Virus record (IMG/VR): IMGVR_UViG_3300025598_000208 | Location: 1 to 21,381 of that record | Source of the DNA: a virus | DNA length: 21,381 nucleotides | Reading direction: 5' to 3' (one strand) | In this document: in pieces, positions 1 through 7,183 of the stretch | Numbering within the stretch: the stretch's first letter is position 1 | Layout of the letters: every line of letters begins with the position of its first letter | The notes under the pieces: model-generated | Databases searched by the model: none | Told to the model about the DNA's origin: nothing | What the model saw: the letters and a program-made list of their open reading frames with translations, nothing else | Made by a program: the position numbers and the translations under genes

Positions 1-414
1 AGCCATAATGCCTTTTTCTACTGGGAACTTAGTCATTCCACCAGCAGCCATCTTCTTAACTTTGCCGCCTTTTTTCATTGAAGCTTCAAAAGATTTCATG
101 TTCTTTTCAGACTCAATTGGCTCGGTCTTGCCAGTATCACCTAAATTCATGCCACGGGTTAAACCGCGTTTTTGAACTTCAGATTGACCAAATTTACGAT
201 GCTTGTTTGAACCAGCTTCTACGTCTTTCGACATATTGCGTGGACCCATTGTTTCTTTCATTTTCATATCGCCACCCTTTTTAAAAGATTTGCCCTTATC
301 GGCTTTTACAAAATCCTCACCGACAGAGCGAGGGATACCTACTTTTTTAGCAAATTTCGCATTATGCGCAACCGCTTCCATCAAATTTTGTTGTTTTTTA
401 GATACACTTGGCAT
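1..414 (-). CDS. Lys/Gly-rich phage protein, 3' end outside window
   Basis: The frame opens at an ATG at 414 (begins MPSVSKKQQNLMEAVAHN) and stays open for 138 codons to base 1, so the C-terminus lies outside the window. The N-terminus is predicted helical. The rest is basic and low in hydrophobics, with two KKGG motifs (SFKKGGDM and MKKGGKVKKMAAGG). Proteins with this start and KKGG repeats recur in uncultured freshwater tailed phages beside structural genes; their function is not known to me. The ATG overlaps the upstream stop in TAATG, so translation is probably coupled. Most likely a virion-associated or DNA-associated small protein. The gene is clear and its function is unknown. Confidence 0.75.
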   Translation of the reverse strand, partial: MPSVSKKQQNLMEAVAHNAKFAKKVGIPRSVGEDFVKADKGKSFKKGGDMKMKETMGPRNMSKDVEAGSNKHRKFGQSEVQKRGLTRGMNLGDTGKTEPIESEKNMKSFEASMKKGGKVKKMAAGGMTKFPVEKGIMA

Positions 415-677
415 TATACAAAACGTCCTTTAGTTTTACCGCGCTCACAACAACCATCAGCACGTGCAGATGCGGAGCTTACTTTACCGCCTTTTTTCAT
501 TCCAGCTGCAGAAGGCATAACAGCATCACCCATTGGGTTTACTTGTGGAATGTTTTGCTCTGTTGTGCCAAATAACTTGTAATCGCGTTCTGCTTCTTGA
601 CGAATGCCACGCTCTTTATTGGCCTTCATGTAAGCTTCGCGTTTAGCTTTTTGACTACCAGTTTCTTCGTATGGCAT
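414..677 (-). CDS. Small basic phage protein with KKGGKV motif
   Basis: 87 codons, starting MPYEETGSQKAKREAYMKAN. The N-terminal half is charged and probably helical. The C-terminus has MKKGGKV followed by SASARADGCCERGKTKGRFV, a Gly/Lys/Arg-rich tail that I recall as recurrent in freshwater phage genomes next to tail or injection genes. It shares the MKKGGKV motif with the downstream gene, so the two may be related or may have the same partner, such as DNA or a virion component. Start and stop both lie in TAATG overlaps with their neighbours (677 and 414). An upstream AAGGAC inside the preceding gene could act as ribosome binding site. No enzymatic motif is visible. Confidence 0.75.
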   Translation of the reverse strand: MPYEETGSQKAKREAYMKANKERGIRQEAERDYKLFGTTEQNIPQVNPMGDAVMPSAAGMKKGGKVSSASARADGCCERGKTKGRFV

Positions 678-919
678 TATTTGTGTCCTTCGATGAAGCG
701 GTCTAGCTTGGCTTCTAGTTTATCAAATCGGTCAATAATTTGTTGCATATCGCTACGAACTTCTTGTTTGGTAATATAATCGCGAGCCATTTCTTCACGG
801 GTTTTATTAACCAAAATCGTTACGCGGTCTAATTCATTAAACTTTTCTTTAACAAAATATCCGATTGCTCCAACAACGATTGTCAGTAACGCATTCCAAA
901 ATTGCATAATCGCTTCCAT
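677..919 (-). CDS. Small membrane-anchored coiled-coil protein
   Basis: I take the ATG at 919 (MEAIMQFWNALLTIVVGAIG), not the upstream GTG at 931, because the ATG forms a TAATG overlap with the stop of the preceding gene, as at the other junctions of this operon. The 80-residue product has one hydrophobic segment at about residues 5-24, then a charged amphipathic region (about 26-80) with heptad-like Leu/Ile/Val spacing, typical of a membrane-anchored coiled coil. Similar short proteins occur in phage structural or lysis regions. Holin or spanin-like function is possible but not shown, because there is only one span and no lipobox. Function unassigned. Confidence 0.7.
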   Translation of the reverse strand: MEAIMQFWNALLTIVVGAIGYFVKEKFNELDRVTILVNKTREEMARDYITKQEVRSDMQQIIDRFDKLEAKLDRFIEGHK

Positions 920-1164
920 TAGCACTTCCACTTCTTTAAAGATTTGTTAATCCGGCTATCTGGATCGCTTGCAGTTTTAGAAGAGGTAAGTTTCTTTTTC
1001 ATCCCTTCCATGCGGGCGCAGAATGATTTCTTGCGTGATCCGCCTTCTGGCTGAGGTGGCTTTAAATTCATCCCCTGCTTTTTAGCAGAAGCCCTACCTT
1101 TGGCATTTAAACCGCCAGTAGGACTTTTACCTTCTTTACGCTGCCATGCAGGAGTTTTAGCCAT
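919..1164 (-). CDS. DUF6321-like small phage protein
   Basis: 81 codons starting MAKTPAWQRKEGKSPTGGLN. The order of motifs is PAWQRKEGKSPTGGLNAKGR, then LKPPQPEGGSRKKSFCARM, then MKKKLTSSKTASDPDSRINK and a C-terminal W-K-C. This pattern is highly conserved among cyanophages, pelagiphages and freshwater phages, and I recall it as Pfam DUF6321 (identifier from memory). Its role is unknown. It usually sits among virion genes, and its strongly basic, Gly/Pro/Ser-rich sequence suggests nucleic-acid or virion binding. It starts 2 bases after the stop of the preceding structural gene and ends in TAATG with the next. The family match is the firmest part of this call. Confidence 0.8.
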   Translation of the reverse strand: MAKTPAWQRKEGKSPTGGLNAKGRASAKKQGMNLKPPQPEGGSRKKSFCARMEGMKKKLTSSKTASDPDSRINKSLKKWKC

Positions 1165-1166
1165 AA

Positions 1167-1961
1167 TTAATAACCTACGTATTCGCCTTGGTTTTTAACT
1201 AATTTGCCAGAAATAATAACTCCGGCTGCAATTGGTGTTGCTGTGCTGGTAGACAATTGCCATTGAATGTCTGTTTTTTGTCCATATAAAAATGGTTCAG
1301 AAGTTCTATTAGCGGTATAAATTGAAACAAATGGCTGTTGTAAAATAGTTTTAGTTACACCAGAATTGTTATCAGTTGCTTGCACTCTGTAGGTCACAAT
1401 ATTTGCGCTGGTATAACTATTAGAAGTATTTACCTCAGCCAAAGACAAATAAAAACTATAACCATTTGGCACTGTATAGACTGTGCTTTGGGATTTACCA
1501 ATAGCTGGATTAATTTGACCAAGAATATTGCTGCCTTGTTTTGCGGTAATTGTGCCTACGTTTGATGTTTGGCTTGCTGCAACACCAGTCATAACCATCG
1601 AATTAACGCGCAAATAACTGCCAATCGTAGTCGCTACAGTGGTACCAGTTAATATAACATTCTCAGATAATGGATTGAAGTTAGCATCTAAACCACTGAT
1701 AGTAACCGCTGCTGGAGATACATCAGATGCAGATGAGCTTGCAATAGAAAGTGCAGTAGCTGAAGTAGCAAATGTATATGCAGTAGCATTTTCCCAAATA
1801 GGAATAGCTACGTTTGAAACAGTTGCCTGATATCCAAAAATACTGATAGCACTATGGCCCGTGATTTGACCGCGAGCAACCTGCAAATCAAAAGGCTCAG
1901 TTTTAGCCTGACGAGTGATTGAATTTAATACGTTATTAGTTTGTACAACAGAACCTGTCAT
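1167..1961 (-). CDS. Beta-rich virion structural protein
   Basis: 264 codons, beginning MTGSVVQTNNVLNSITRQAK. A conserved N-terminal block FDLQVARGQITGHSAISIFG is followed by alternating Ser/Thr/Ala/Val-rich stretches typical of beta-sandwich phage proteins. VTISGLDANFNPLSENVILT and VPNGYSFYLSLAEV resemble blocks I recall from structural proteins of pelagiphages and freshwater phages. No signal peptide or membrane span is visible. The ribosome site TAGGAG lies 8 bases before the ATG. A 7-bp hairpin with a GNRA-type loop separates it from the upstream structural gene. It is probably a capsid-surface, neck or tail component; which one cannot be told from sequence. Confidence 0.75.
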   Translation of the reverse strand: MTGSVVQTNNVLNSITRQAKTEPFDLQVARGQITGHSAISIFGYQATVSNVAIPIWENATAYTFATSATALSIASSSASDVSPAAVTISGLDANFNPLSENVILTGTTVATTIGSYLRVNSMVMTGVAASQTSNVGTITAKQGSNILGQINPAIGKSQSTVYTVPNGYSFYLSLAEVNTSNSYTSANIVTYRVQATDNNSGVTKTILQQPFVSIYTANRTSEPFLYGQKTDIQWQLSTSTATPIAAGVIISGKLVKNQGEYVGY

Positions 1962-1984
1962 AATTAATCTCCTAAGTTGTTAAT

Positions 1985-2002
1985 GGGGGAGTTTCCTCCC
2001 CC
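1985..2002 (-). other. Intergenic RNA hairpin with GAAA loop
   Basis: On the minus-strand transcript the sequence reads GGGGGAG-GAAA-CTCCCCC, a perfect 7-bp GC-rich stem closed by a GNRA-type tetraloop. It sits between two virion genes, 10 bases after the stop of one and about 24 before the start of the next. It is followed by ATTAACAA and not a U-run, so it is a poor intrinsic terminator. A transcript-stability, processing or partial attenuation element fits better. Confidence 0.5.
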
Positions 2003-2011
2003 TTGGATTAA

Positions 2012-2728
2012 TTAGTCAAAGTTACCGTATGGGTAAGTTGTACTTGTTCCAATATTGGTATCAGCTTGAACATATCGTAAGGTAATTCCAAACTTACCAG
2101 CTACAGGAGCATTCCAGCTATTACCAGTCATTGCCAAAGTAACAACTACTTGGCTAAACCATGTAGGCTGTTGACCGGGCTGAATGTTCTGAACGTCTTG
2201 CAATGTAGACTGTGCGTTAGCATACTGAGTTGCCGTGAAAGAAGCAGCAGTACGACCAATTGCTGTAGTTGTATTAGAAGCAATGCTTGCATATACAGCG
2301 CCAGTAGAAGAAGTTACAAATTGATTAGATACATAGCAAGCAACTGTTGAAGGAGATAAAGTAGCCGCATCAACTGGGTTTTGAATGAAATCTAAATCTA
2401 CTGCATATAAATATGAGCTTGCTGGCAACAAGAATGCACAACCACGATAGATAGTACCGGCTGCATCAGCAGTAGGAGCGGTTGCTAAAGTTGGACCATT
2501 AGTGCTGTAAGAGCCAGCTTGTGGAACCCAAATGGTTGCTGCTTGGTTAGGAATACCATTAGCATCAACAAATGTACCAGAGCCACCACCATAACCAGCA
2601 GTGCCAGATGTGGTGTTAGCAAAATTCATGAAAACATACTGCGACAATATAACTGAACCAACATCGCGTTGTGGACCAAATCTTTGGTCTCCCGATAGAA
2701 TCGGACCTTCAAATGTACTACGTCCCAT
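2012..2728 (-). CDS. Virion structural protein (MGRSTFEGPI family)
   Basis: I choose the ATG at 2728 (MGRSTFEGPILSGDQRFGP) because AAGGAG lies 7 bases upstream. An in-frame TTG at 2746 would put that site inside the gene. The 238-residue product is rich in Ala, Ser, Thr and Gly. After the conserved GRSTFEGPILSGDQRFGP opening and a segment with Gly runs (GTAGYGGGSGT), it has beta-strand-like stretches, ending TLRYVQADTNIGTSTTYPYG. The N-terminal block is common in uncultured freshwater phages next to capsid genes. It is first in the distal virion operon behind the 2817-2845 promoter. Probably a capsid or head-decoration protein; exact role unknown. Confidence 0.75.
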   Translation of the reverse strand: MGRSTFEGPILSGDQRFGPQRDVGSVILSQYVFMNFANTTSGTAGYGGGSGTFVDANGIPNQAATIWVPQAGSYSTNGPTLATAPTADAAGTIYRGCAFLLPASSYLYAVDLDFIQNPVDAATLSPSTVACYVSNQFVTSSTGAVYASIASNTTTAIGRTAASFTATQYANAQSTLQDVQNIQPGQQPTWFSQVVVTLAMTGNSWNAPVAGKFGITLRYVQADTNIGTSTTYPYGNFD

Positions 2729-2738
2729 AATGGACTCC

Positions 2739-2825
2739 TTATGCAAAAGAACCTATTCCGATCGTTGCATCGTCTGCTGGGGCAGTGGTGGAATAGGGAA
2801 TCACCCAGATGTTGTATTTATACAC
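2739..2825 (-). pseudogene. Possible 3' remnant of a structural gene
   Basis: A 28-codon frame runs from GTG at 2825 to TAA at 2739-2741, with the end IPYSTTAPADDATIGIGSFA. That composition looks like the C-terminus of a phage structural protein rather than random sequence. An in-frame TAA lies just upstream, there is no good ribosome site, and its first codons overlap the -10 of the predicted promoter. Its stop touches the AAGGAG site of the next gene, as expected for the last gene upstream in an operon. I read it as the tail of a gene cut when the glycan cassette inserted. It could also be a short leader peptide or chance. Confidence 0.3.
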
Positions 2826-2845
2826 TATTTAAACTTTTATATCAA
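2817..2845 (-). promoter_or_regulatory. Sigma70-type promoter for distal virion genes
   Basis: On the minus strand TTGATA (2840-2845) and TATAAA (2817-2822) are separated by exactly 17 bases, each with 5 of 6 consensus matches. Transcription would start near 2810, about 80 bases before the ATG at 2728. It would give the distal structural genes their own start after the opposite-strand cassette cut them off from the head operon. Confidence 0.6.
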
Positions 2846-2866
2846 GTTTTGGTGTAAACTTTTGTG

Positions 2867-4492
2867 ATGAAAAATAAAAGTAAAAAGCTTGTAAACAAGC
2901 CCAAGTTTATACCGCTTACTGAAAAAAATACATCAAAACTAATGGCTGCCCAAGAAGCCATGCAAAATGGGCAAAATGAACAAGCCATCATGTTTTGCGA
3001 AAGCATCATATCCCAACAGCCAGAAAACCCTGATCCATACCATTTGATTGCCTGCATATTGGGTGGAGTTAAGAATTACATAGCAGCTTTACAGTATTTT
3101 AATATGTCAATTGAGCGTTTGCCAGACAATCCAGTTGCCCTGAACAACCGAGGAAATGTGTTTGCAGCACTAAAACAGCCAGAATTGGCATTAGACGATT
3201 TTGAAAAAGCCATATCCATAGCCCCAACTTATGCTGAGGCTTACTACAATAAGGGTATTGTTTTGGGTTCTTTGCATAAAACTGAAGAAGAAATTAAACA
3301 ATACGATATAGCTTTGAAATATAAGCCAAATTTCCCAGAAGCCTACAATAACAAGGGTATTGCACTGCAAAAACTCCATAGGATGGAAGAAACTCTAGCC
3401 TGTTATCAAGCTGGAATAGCTCAAAATCCTAAGGGTGTTGAGGCTTTTTACAATAATCGAGGTTTGGTTTACCAGAATTTAGGTCGCCCAGATGAGGCTA
3501 TCGAAGACTACAACCGAGCTGTAGCGATTGACCCAAACCTTGCAGATGCCCGTTTTAATCGGTCTTTATGCCTGCTTTTGCGTGGGGAATACGATATTGC
3601 TTGGGAAGAGCATGAATGGCGCTGGAATCGTGCAGTCTACCCAAGGCCGCCATTGCCCGGAGTCCTGTATGACGGAACACAGGATTTAGACAAAAAAACA
3701 CTTTTTATCCACGGGGAACAGGGTCTTGGAGATATGCTTCAATTTTGTAGATACGCAAAATTAGCTAAAGAAAAAGGTGCAAAAGTTCTTCTTGGTACTG
3801 ATAAACCATTGGCTCGTTTATTAGCTACTTTAGAGGGCGTAGATCAAATAATTGTAAAAGGTGATGCCATACCAGCATACGACCTGCATATTCCGCTTAT
3901 GAGCCTTCCTTACGCGTTTAAGACCCGTATGGATAACATCCCTTATGGTATTTACATTAAGCCAGACCCTAAATTGGTAGACGAATTTAAGGGGCAATTC
4001 TTTTCTTTTGGTAGAAAAAAGAATGTAGGTTTGGTTTGGAGTGGTGGTTTTAGGCCTGACCAGCCAGAAGTATGGGCGGTTAATGAACGCAGAAATATTG
4101 CTTTGGAAAAGCTTTTACCATTAAAAGAAGCTGATGTTAATTTCTATTCTTTGCAAAAAGGCGAAGGCCCAGAAAAAGAGTTAGAAGACTGCTTGGGCTG
4201 GAAGAATATGATTAATGATACTGCCTACTTTAAAGACTTTGCGGATACCGCAGCTTATATTGCTAACCTAGATTTGGTTATTTGCGTAGATACTTCTACT
4301 TGCCACGTTGCCGCCGCAATGGGCAAAGAGGTATGGATGATGAACCGATTTGATACCTGCTGGCGTTGGTTTATGGATAGAACCGATAGCCCTTGGTATC
4401 CCACTATTAAACTTTACCGCCAGCCCAAATTGGGCGATTGGGAATCTGTAGTTCAAAACATTAAAGAGGATTTAATTAAATGGGCCAAATAG
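2867..4492 (+). CDS. TPR-repeat glycosyltransferase
   Basis: About 541 residues. The ATG at 2867 is preferred over the GTG at 2864; neither has a strong ribosome site. Residues about 25-245 form six or so TPR repeats (for example ALNNRGNVFAALKQPELALD, AYYNKGIVLGSLHKTEEEIK, NNRGLVYQNLGRPDEAIEDY). A link RGEYDIAWEEHEWRW leads to a C-terminal GT-B-like domain with HGEQGLGDMLQFCRYAKLA, then VDTSTCHVAAAMGKEVWMM and WRWFMDRTDSPWYPTIKLYR. That layout matches bacterial TPR glycosyltransferases related to GT9/GT41-type enzymes, which transfer a sugar to protein or surface glycan; the donor and acceptor are not readable. It is first in a plus-strand cassette, overlapping the next gene by 13 bases. Confidence 0.85.
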   Translation: MKNKSKKLVNKPKFIPLTEKNTSKLMAAQEAMQNGQNEQAIMFCESIISQQPENPDPYHLIACILGGVKNYIAALQYFNMSIERLPDNPVALNNRGNVFAALKQPELALDDFEKAISIAPTYAEAYYNKGIVLGSLHKTEEEIKQYDIALKYKPNFPEAYNNKGIALQKLHRMEETLACYQAGIAQNPKGVEAFYNNRGLVYQNLGRPDEAIEDYNRAVAIDPNLADARFNRSLCLLLRGEYDIAWEEHEWRWNRAVYPRPPLPGVLYDGTQDLDKKTLFIHGEQGLGDMLQFCRYAKLAKEKGAKVLLGTDKPLARLLATLEGVDQIIVKGDAIPAYDLHIPLMSLPYAFKTRMDNIPYGIYIKPDPKLVDEFKGQFFSFGRKKNVGLVWSGGFRPDQPEVWAVNERRNIALEKLLPLKEADVNFYSLQKGEGPEKELEDCLGWKNMINDTAYFKDFADTAAYIANLDLVICVDTSTCHVAAAMGKEVWMMNRFDTCWRWFMDRTDSPWYPTIKLYRQPKLGDWESVVQNIKEDLIKWAK

Positions 4493-5247
4493 TTTTGTTG
4501 CAAGGTGGGGTTGGAGACTTTCTACAATGTCTGCCATTTATTGATGCAAACAAAAAGAACAATATTCGTTATTGCTGTGTAACCCATTTAAAAGGAGCTA
4601 AAGATTTTTGGGATACGGTTGGGATACAACCTGAAGCTTTGTTTATATTCAAAACATTGGATGAACAAAATCAAGTTCTGAATGCTTTGCCAAGATCTGA
4701 ACAGTATGTTCTATGTCCAAGAACGAAATACTTTGACATATTTCCTTTTGACCACGAAAAGCCTTTGTTTAATAATGGTAAACCCGTAGTGGGAGTCCAT
4801 GTAAATGGCAGTTCCTTTTCTATTGATACCCAAAAGAAGTTTGGAATGATTCTTAAATCTATTCCTGCGCGCGTAATTAAAGATCTAAAGTCTAAAGATT
4901 ACAACCTTATGGTATTTGGCTTAGAGGAAGAATTAAAGGGCATGGGTATTCGTCAATCTGAAACCCTTAAGTTTGTATGCGATCCTAATCCTGCGAAGAG
5001 TTTGGCTTATGTTGGTCAATGCACTGCAGTTATTGGCAGTGATAGCGGAATTAAAACTATGAGTTCTATGAACCGAATTCCTACTTTCGTATGGCTTGGA
5101 GACTATCGAGATGAGCCTAGAGATCAAAACTTTATTGAACCATATATAAAAGATGGCGTAATGAAAGTATTTAGATATAAGGATGTTGATGCTCAGTTTG
5201 AGCGTGGCATGACAATGACCAAAGAGTTTCTGCAAGAGGTTTTATGA
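4480..5247 (+). CDS. GT9-like (heptosyltransferase-type) glycosyltransferase
   Basis: 255 codons. The N-terminus MGQIVLLQGGVGDFLQCLPF resembles the GDxL loop that opens heptosyltransferase-type GT-B enzymes. The C-terminal half has CTAVIGSDSGIKTMSSMNRI followed by PTFVWLGD, the usual donor-site SG...HLA-type block of GT9 proteins with the His replaced by Lys-Thr-Met. At 255 residues it is shorter than the usual 320-350, so part of the acceptor domain may be reduced. It likely adds a sugar to lipopolysaccharide or another glycan. AGAGGA lies about 9 bases before the ATG. It overlaps its neighbours by 13 and 4 bases, so the four genes are surely one operon. Confidence 0.75.
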   Translation: MGQIVLLQGGVGDFLQCLPFIDANKKNNIRYCCVTHLKGAKDFWDTVGIQPEALFIFKTLDEQNQVLNALPRSEQYVLCPRTKYFDIFPFDHEKPLFNNGKPVVGVHVNGSSFSIDTQKKFGMILKSIPARVIKDLKSKDYNLMVFGLEEELKGMGIRQSETLKFVCDPNPAKSLAYVGQCTAVIGSDSGIKTMSSMNRIPTFVWLGDYRDEPRDQNFIEPYIKDGVMKVFRYKDVDAQFERGMTMTKEFLQEVL

Positions 5248-5945
5248 AAAATTATGTTATTTCATTAAAGAAAACTCCAGAAAGACTGCAACAATTTAGA
5301 GATAGAAATGGCCATATAAACTTTGAAGTATTTGATGCAGTAGATGGCAGCACAATTAAACAAGTGCCAAACTATCGTCCGGGAGCGCTAGGAAATGCTA
5401 TGTCGCATATTGAGCTTTGGAAGATGTGCGCTGCTGGAAATGAGATGTTTACTATTTGCGAAGATGATGCGTTTTTGCACAAAGATATTGGTAACTCTTT
5501 ATATCATTTAGATATCATTAATCCATTTGATTTTGTCTGCTGGGGATGGAACTTTGATTGTCCAATAACTGTAAGCACATTGCCATTTTTATCTCCCATG
5601 CAAATTGTATTTAATCAAGAAAGTATGCGGGCAAATAAACAAGGATATTTAAATAATCCCGTTAACTACACATTTATGCGCTTGCATTTATTTAATGGTA
5701 GCTTTTGTTACAGCATTACGCCTGAGGGTGCGAAGCAGTTTTTAGATATTTGTTACCCACTTAAAAATCTAGTGACTGTCAATATCCCTAATGGCGGATC
5801 TATGACAGTTCAGCCATCAGGATTAGATATGGCTATGCCAGCAGCTTATGAAAAGACCAAAAGTGTCCTGTGCTTTCCTCCATTAGCTTTAGCAGATAAC
5901 GATCATTCTACTAGCTTAAATAGAACCGATACCCAAAATGCTTAA
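5244..5945 (+). CDS. GT25-family glycosyltransferase (LPS biosynthesis type)
   Basis: 233 codons. MKNYVISLKKTPERLQQF is the standard opening of GT25 (LgtB/Lob1-like) enzymes, followed by FEVFDAVDGSTI, then GALGNAMSHIELWKMC and FTICEDDAFLHKDI, where the acidic EDD is the expected metal and sugar-nucleotide site. These enzymes add galactose or similar residues to lipooligosaccharide or protein glycans in a GT-A-type fold. The start overlaps the previous stop in ATGA, with AAGAGG just upstream. The predicted partners are the neighbouring GT9-like and TPR enzymes. Family call firm; substrate unknown. Confidence 0.85.
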   Translation: MKNYVISLKKTPERLQQFRDRNGHINFEVFDAVDGSTIKQVPNYRPGALGNAMSHIELWKMCAAGNEMFTICEDDAFLHKDIGNSLYHLDIINPFDFVCWGWNFDCPITVSTLPFLSPMQIVFNQESMRANKQGYLNNPVNYTFMRLHLFNGSFCYSITPEGAKQFLDICYPLKNLVTVNIPNGGSMTVQPSGLDMAMPAAYEKTKSVLCFPPLALADNDHSTSLNRTDTQNA

Positions 5946-6492
5946 ATTAAACTTAGGATGCGGTGGAAATATCCTGCCCGGATTTATTAATGTGGGATGG
6001 GAAGATGGCCATCCAGATTCTGATATATATTTAAATGTAGATTTAAGTAAAGATTTCCCATTCAAAGATGTTGATGTAATTTATAACTGCCATTTTTTAG
6101 AGCATTTAAGCTATCAAGATGGGGTTAATTTTTTAAAGAAATCTTGCACTGCCATGAAAGATGGTGCAATTATGCGCATTCTTGTGCCTGATTTAGAGTT
6201 GTGGTGTTCAAAGTATTTACAGCACGATAGAGAATTTTTGGACGCGTATCGTAATGCATACCTTGGTCAAGATTACCCCACAGATGGTTCTATTTTTATG
6301 GGTATGTTACACAATCATGGACACAAAATGGGATGGGACTGGGATACATTGCGATTTATGTTAGATTGGTGCGGGTTTAAAAACATACGCAGAACCAATT
6401 ATCGCGAAAGTGACTTAGAAGATATTAATGTTCTTGAACCAGTGAATCCCGGCAGAGAGCTAGAAAGTCTATGCGTTGAATGCTACAAGTAA
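5938..6492 (+). CDS. Class I SAM-dependent methyltransferase
   Basis: 184 codons. MLKLNLGCGGNILPGFINVG contains the glycine-rich SAM-binding motif I (LNLGCGG). DIYLNVDLSKDFPF follows as the post-I acidic segment, then the typical C-H-F-L-E-H-L block and MRILVPDLELW. This arrangement is common in small methyltransferases of capsule, O-antigen and glycan clusters. Its place behind three glycosyltransferases suggests that it caps or methylates a sugar; that is inference. It overlaps the previous gene by 8 bases and has no strong ribosome site, so translation is probably coupled. Its 3' end overlaps the convergent FkbM gene by 10 bases. Confidence 0.8.
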   Translation: MLKLNLGCGGNILPGFINVGWEDGHPDSDIYLNVDLSKDFPFKDVDVIYNCHFLEHLSYQDGVNFLKKSCTAMKDGAIMRILVPDLELWCSKYLQHDREFLDAYRNAYLGQDYPTDGSIFMGMLHNHGHKMGWDWDTLRFMLDWCGFKNIRRTNYRESDLEDINVLEPVNPGRELESLCVECYK

Positions 6493-7124
6493 GTAGCGTG
6501 TATATCTTTCCAGCCTAATTTAGCTTCTGCTAAAACATTAAAGAATTGGTCTTTATCAAACCATTCGCCTTGGACATCTTCTCCAAATGGGCCTGCAGCG
6601 TGGGGAGGAAATGTAGGGTAAGTATTATGTACGGTTGCGCCATCAACAATTTTAAATTTATTGTAATTTCCTAAAGCAATCATTAGCGCAAATACTTCAA
6701 TAGTATGAGATTCAGCTGAAATGTATGGCGGTCTAATGCCATTTTCAAATAAATATTTCAAAATAATATGGTCGTAAAATTCCACATCTATTTTGATGTA
6801 ATGCGGTAATCCATGTTCATTAATCAAATGAACTACATTCTTAGCTGGTAAAGTAGTCTTTTGAAATCGACTGTTATCAGTTGTTTTTAAAGTACTTAAA
6901 ACAGGGTCGTCGCAAAGATAAAAATTAACTTCTGATGCGTTATTTATCGTAACTGCGCAAGCTTCAACAACAAGCTTTCCTGATTCAATTTCTTGTAAAA
7001 ACCTATCTTTAATTTTATTTGCTAATTGTGGGTTGGCTTCAACAGCCACAACCTTGTCGGATTTGGTTAAGTAGTAAGGGATATCATCGCCGTTATTGGC
7101 GCCAAGGTCATAAATAACTTTCAT
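6483..7124 (-). CDS. FkbM-family methyltransferase
   Basis: 213 codons. The N-terminus MKVIYDLGANNGDDIPYYLT holds the SAM motif I (D-L-G-A-N-N-G-D), VVAVEANP is the acidic loop that follows, and HYIKIDVEFYDHIILKYL matches the I-K-I-D-V-E block of FkbM enzymes. FkbM proteins O-methylate sugars or small molecules and are often found in phage and bacterial glycan loci. It is the only cassette gene on the minus strand and is convergent with the plus-strand genes. It lies directly downstream of the capsid-operon terminator, so it probably needs its own promoter or readthrough. There is no good Shine-Dalgarno before the ATG at 7124. Confidence 0.8.
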   Translation of the reverse strand: MKVIYDLGANNGDDIPYYLTKSDKVVAVEANPQLANKIKDRFLQEIESGKLVVEACAVTINNASEVNFYLCDDPVLSTLKTTDNSRFQKTTLPAKNVVHLINEHGLPHYIKIDVEFYDHIILKYLFENGIRPPYISAESHTIEVFALMIALGNYNKFKIVDGATVHNTYPTFPPHAAGPFGEDVQGEWFDKDQFFNVLAEAKLGWKDIHATYL

Positions 7125-7129
7125 AACTC

Positions 7130-7135
7130 ATTATA
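7130..7135 (-). promoter_or_regulatory. Possible -10 for a leaderless FkbM transcript
   Basis: TATAAT, a perfect -10 hexamer on the minus strand, lies six to eleven bases before the ATG at 7124 and would place the start of transcription at or next to the start codon. No matching -35 exists at 16-18 bases, where the terminator stem lies. The call rests on one hexamer and the absence of a ribosome site. Confidence 0.25.
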
Positions 7136-7164
7136 AACAAAAACCCCGCCTTTTGAGCGGGGTT
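7131..7164 (-). terminator. Intrinsic terminator of the head operon
   Basis: The minus-strand transcript has an 8-bp stem AACCCCGC / GCGGGGTT (7142-7149 with 7157-7164) and a 7-base loop. The stem is followed by a U-rich stretch (GTTTTTGTTT), 20 bases after the major capsid gene ends. It is a textbook Rho-independent terminator. On the plus strand the same stem is followed by CTTATT, so it may also weakly stop cassette transcription coming from the left. Confidence 0.85.
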
Positions 7165-7183
7165 CTTATTGGAGCTTACTAGA

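Noticed and set aside
2601-2867. 88-codon plus-strand frame over the divergent promoter
   Set aside because: It runs antisense to a structural gene and through the promoter, with no start site or recognisable protein features.
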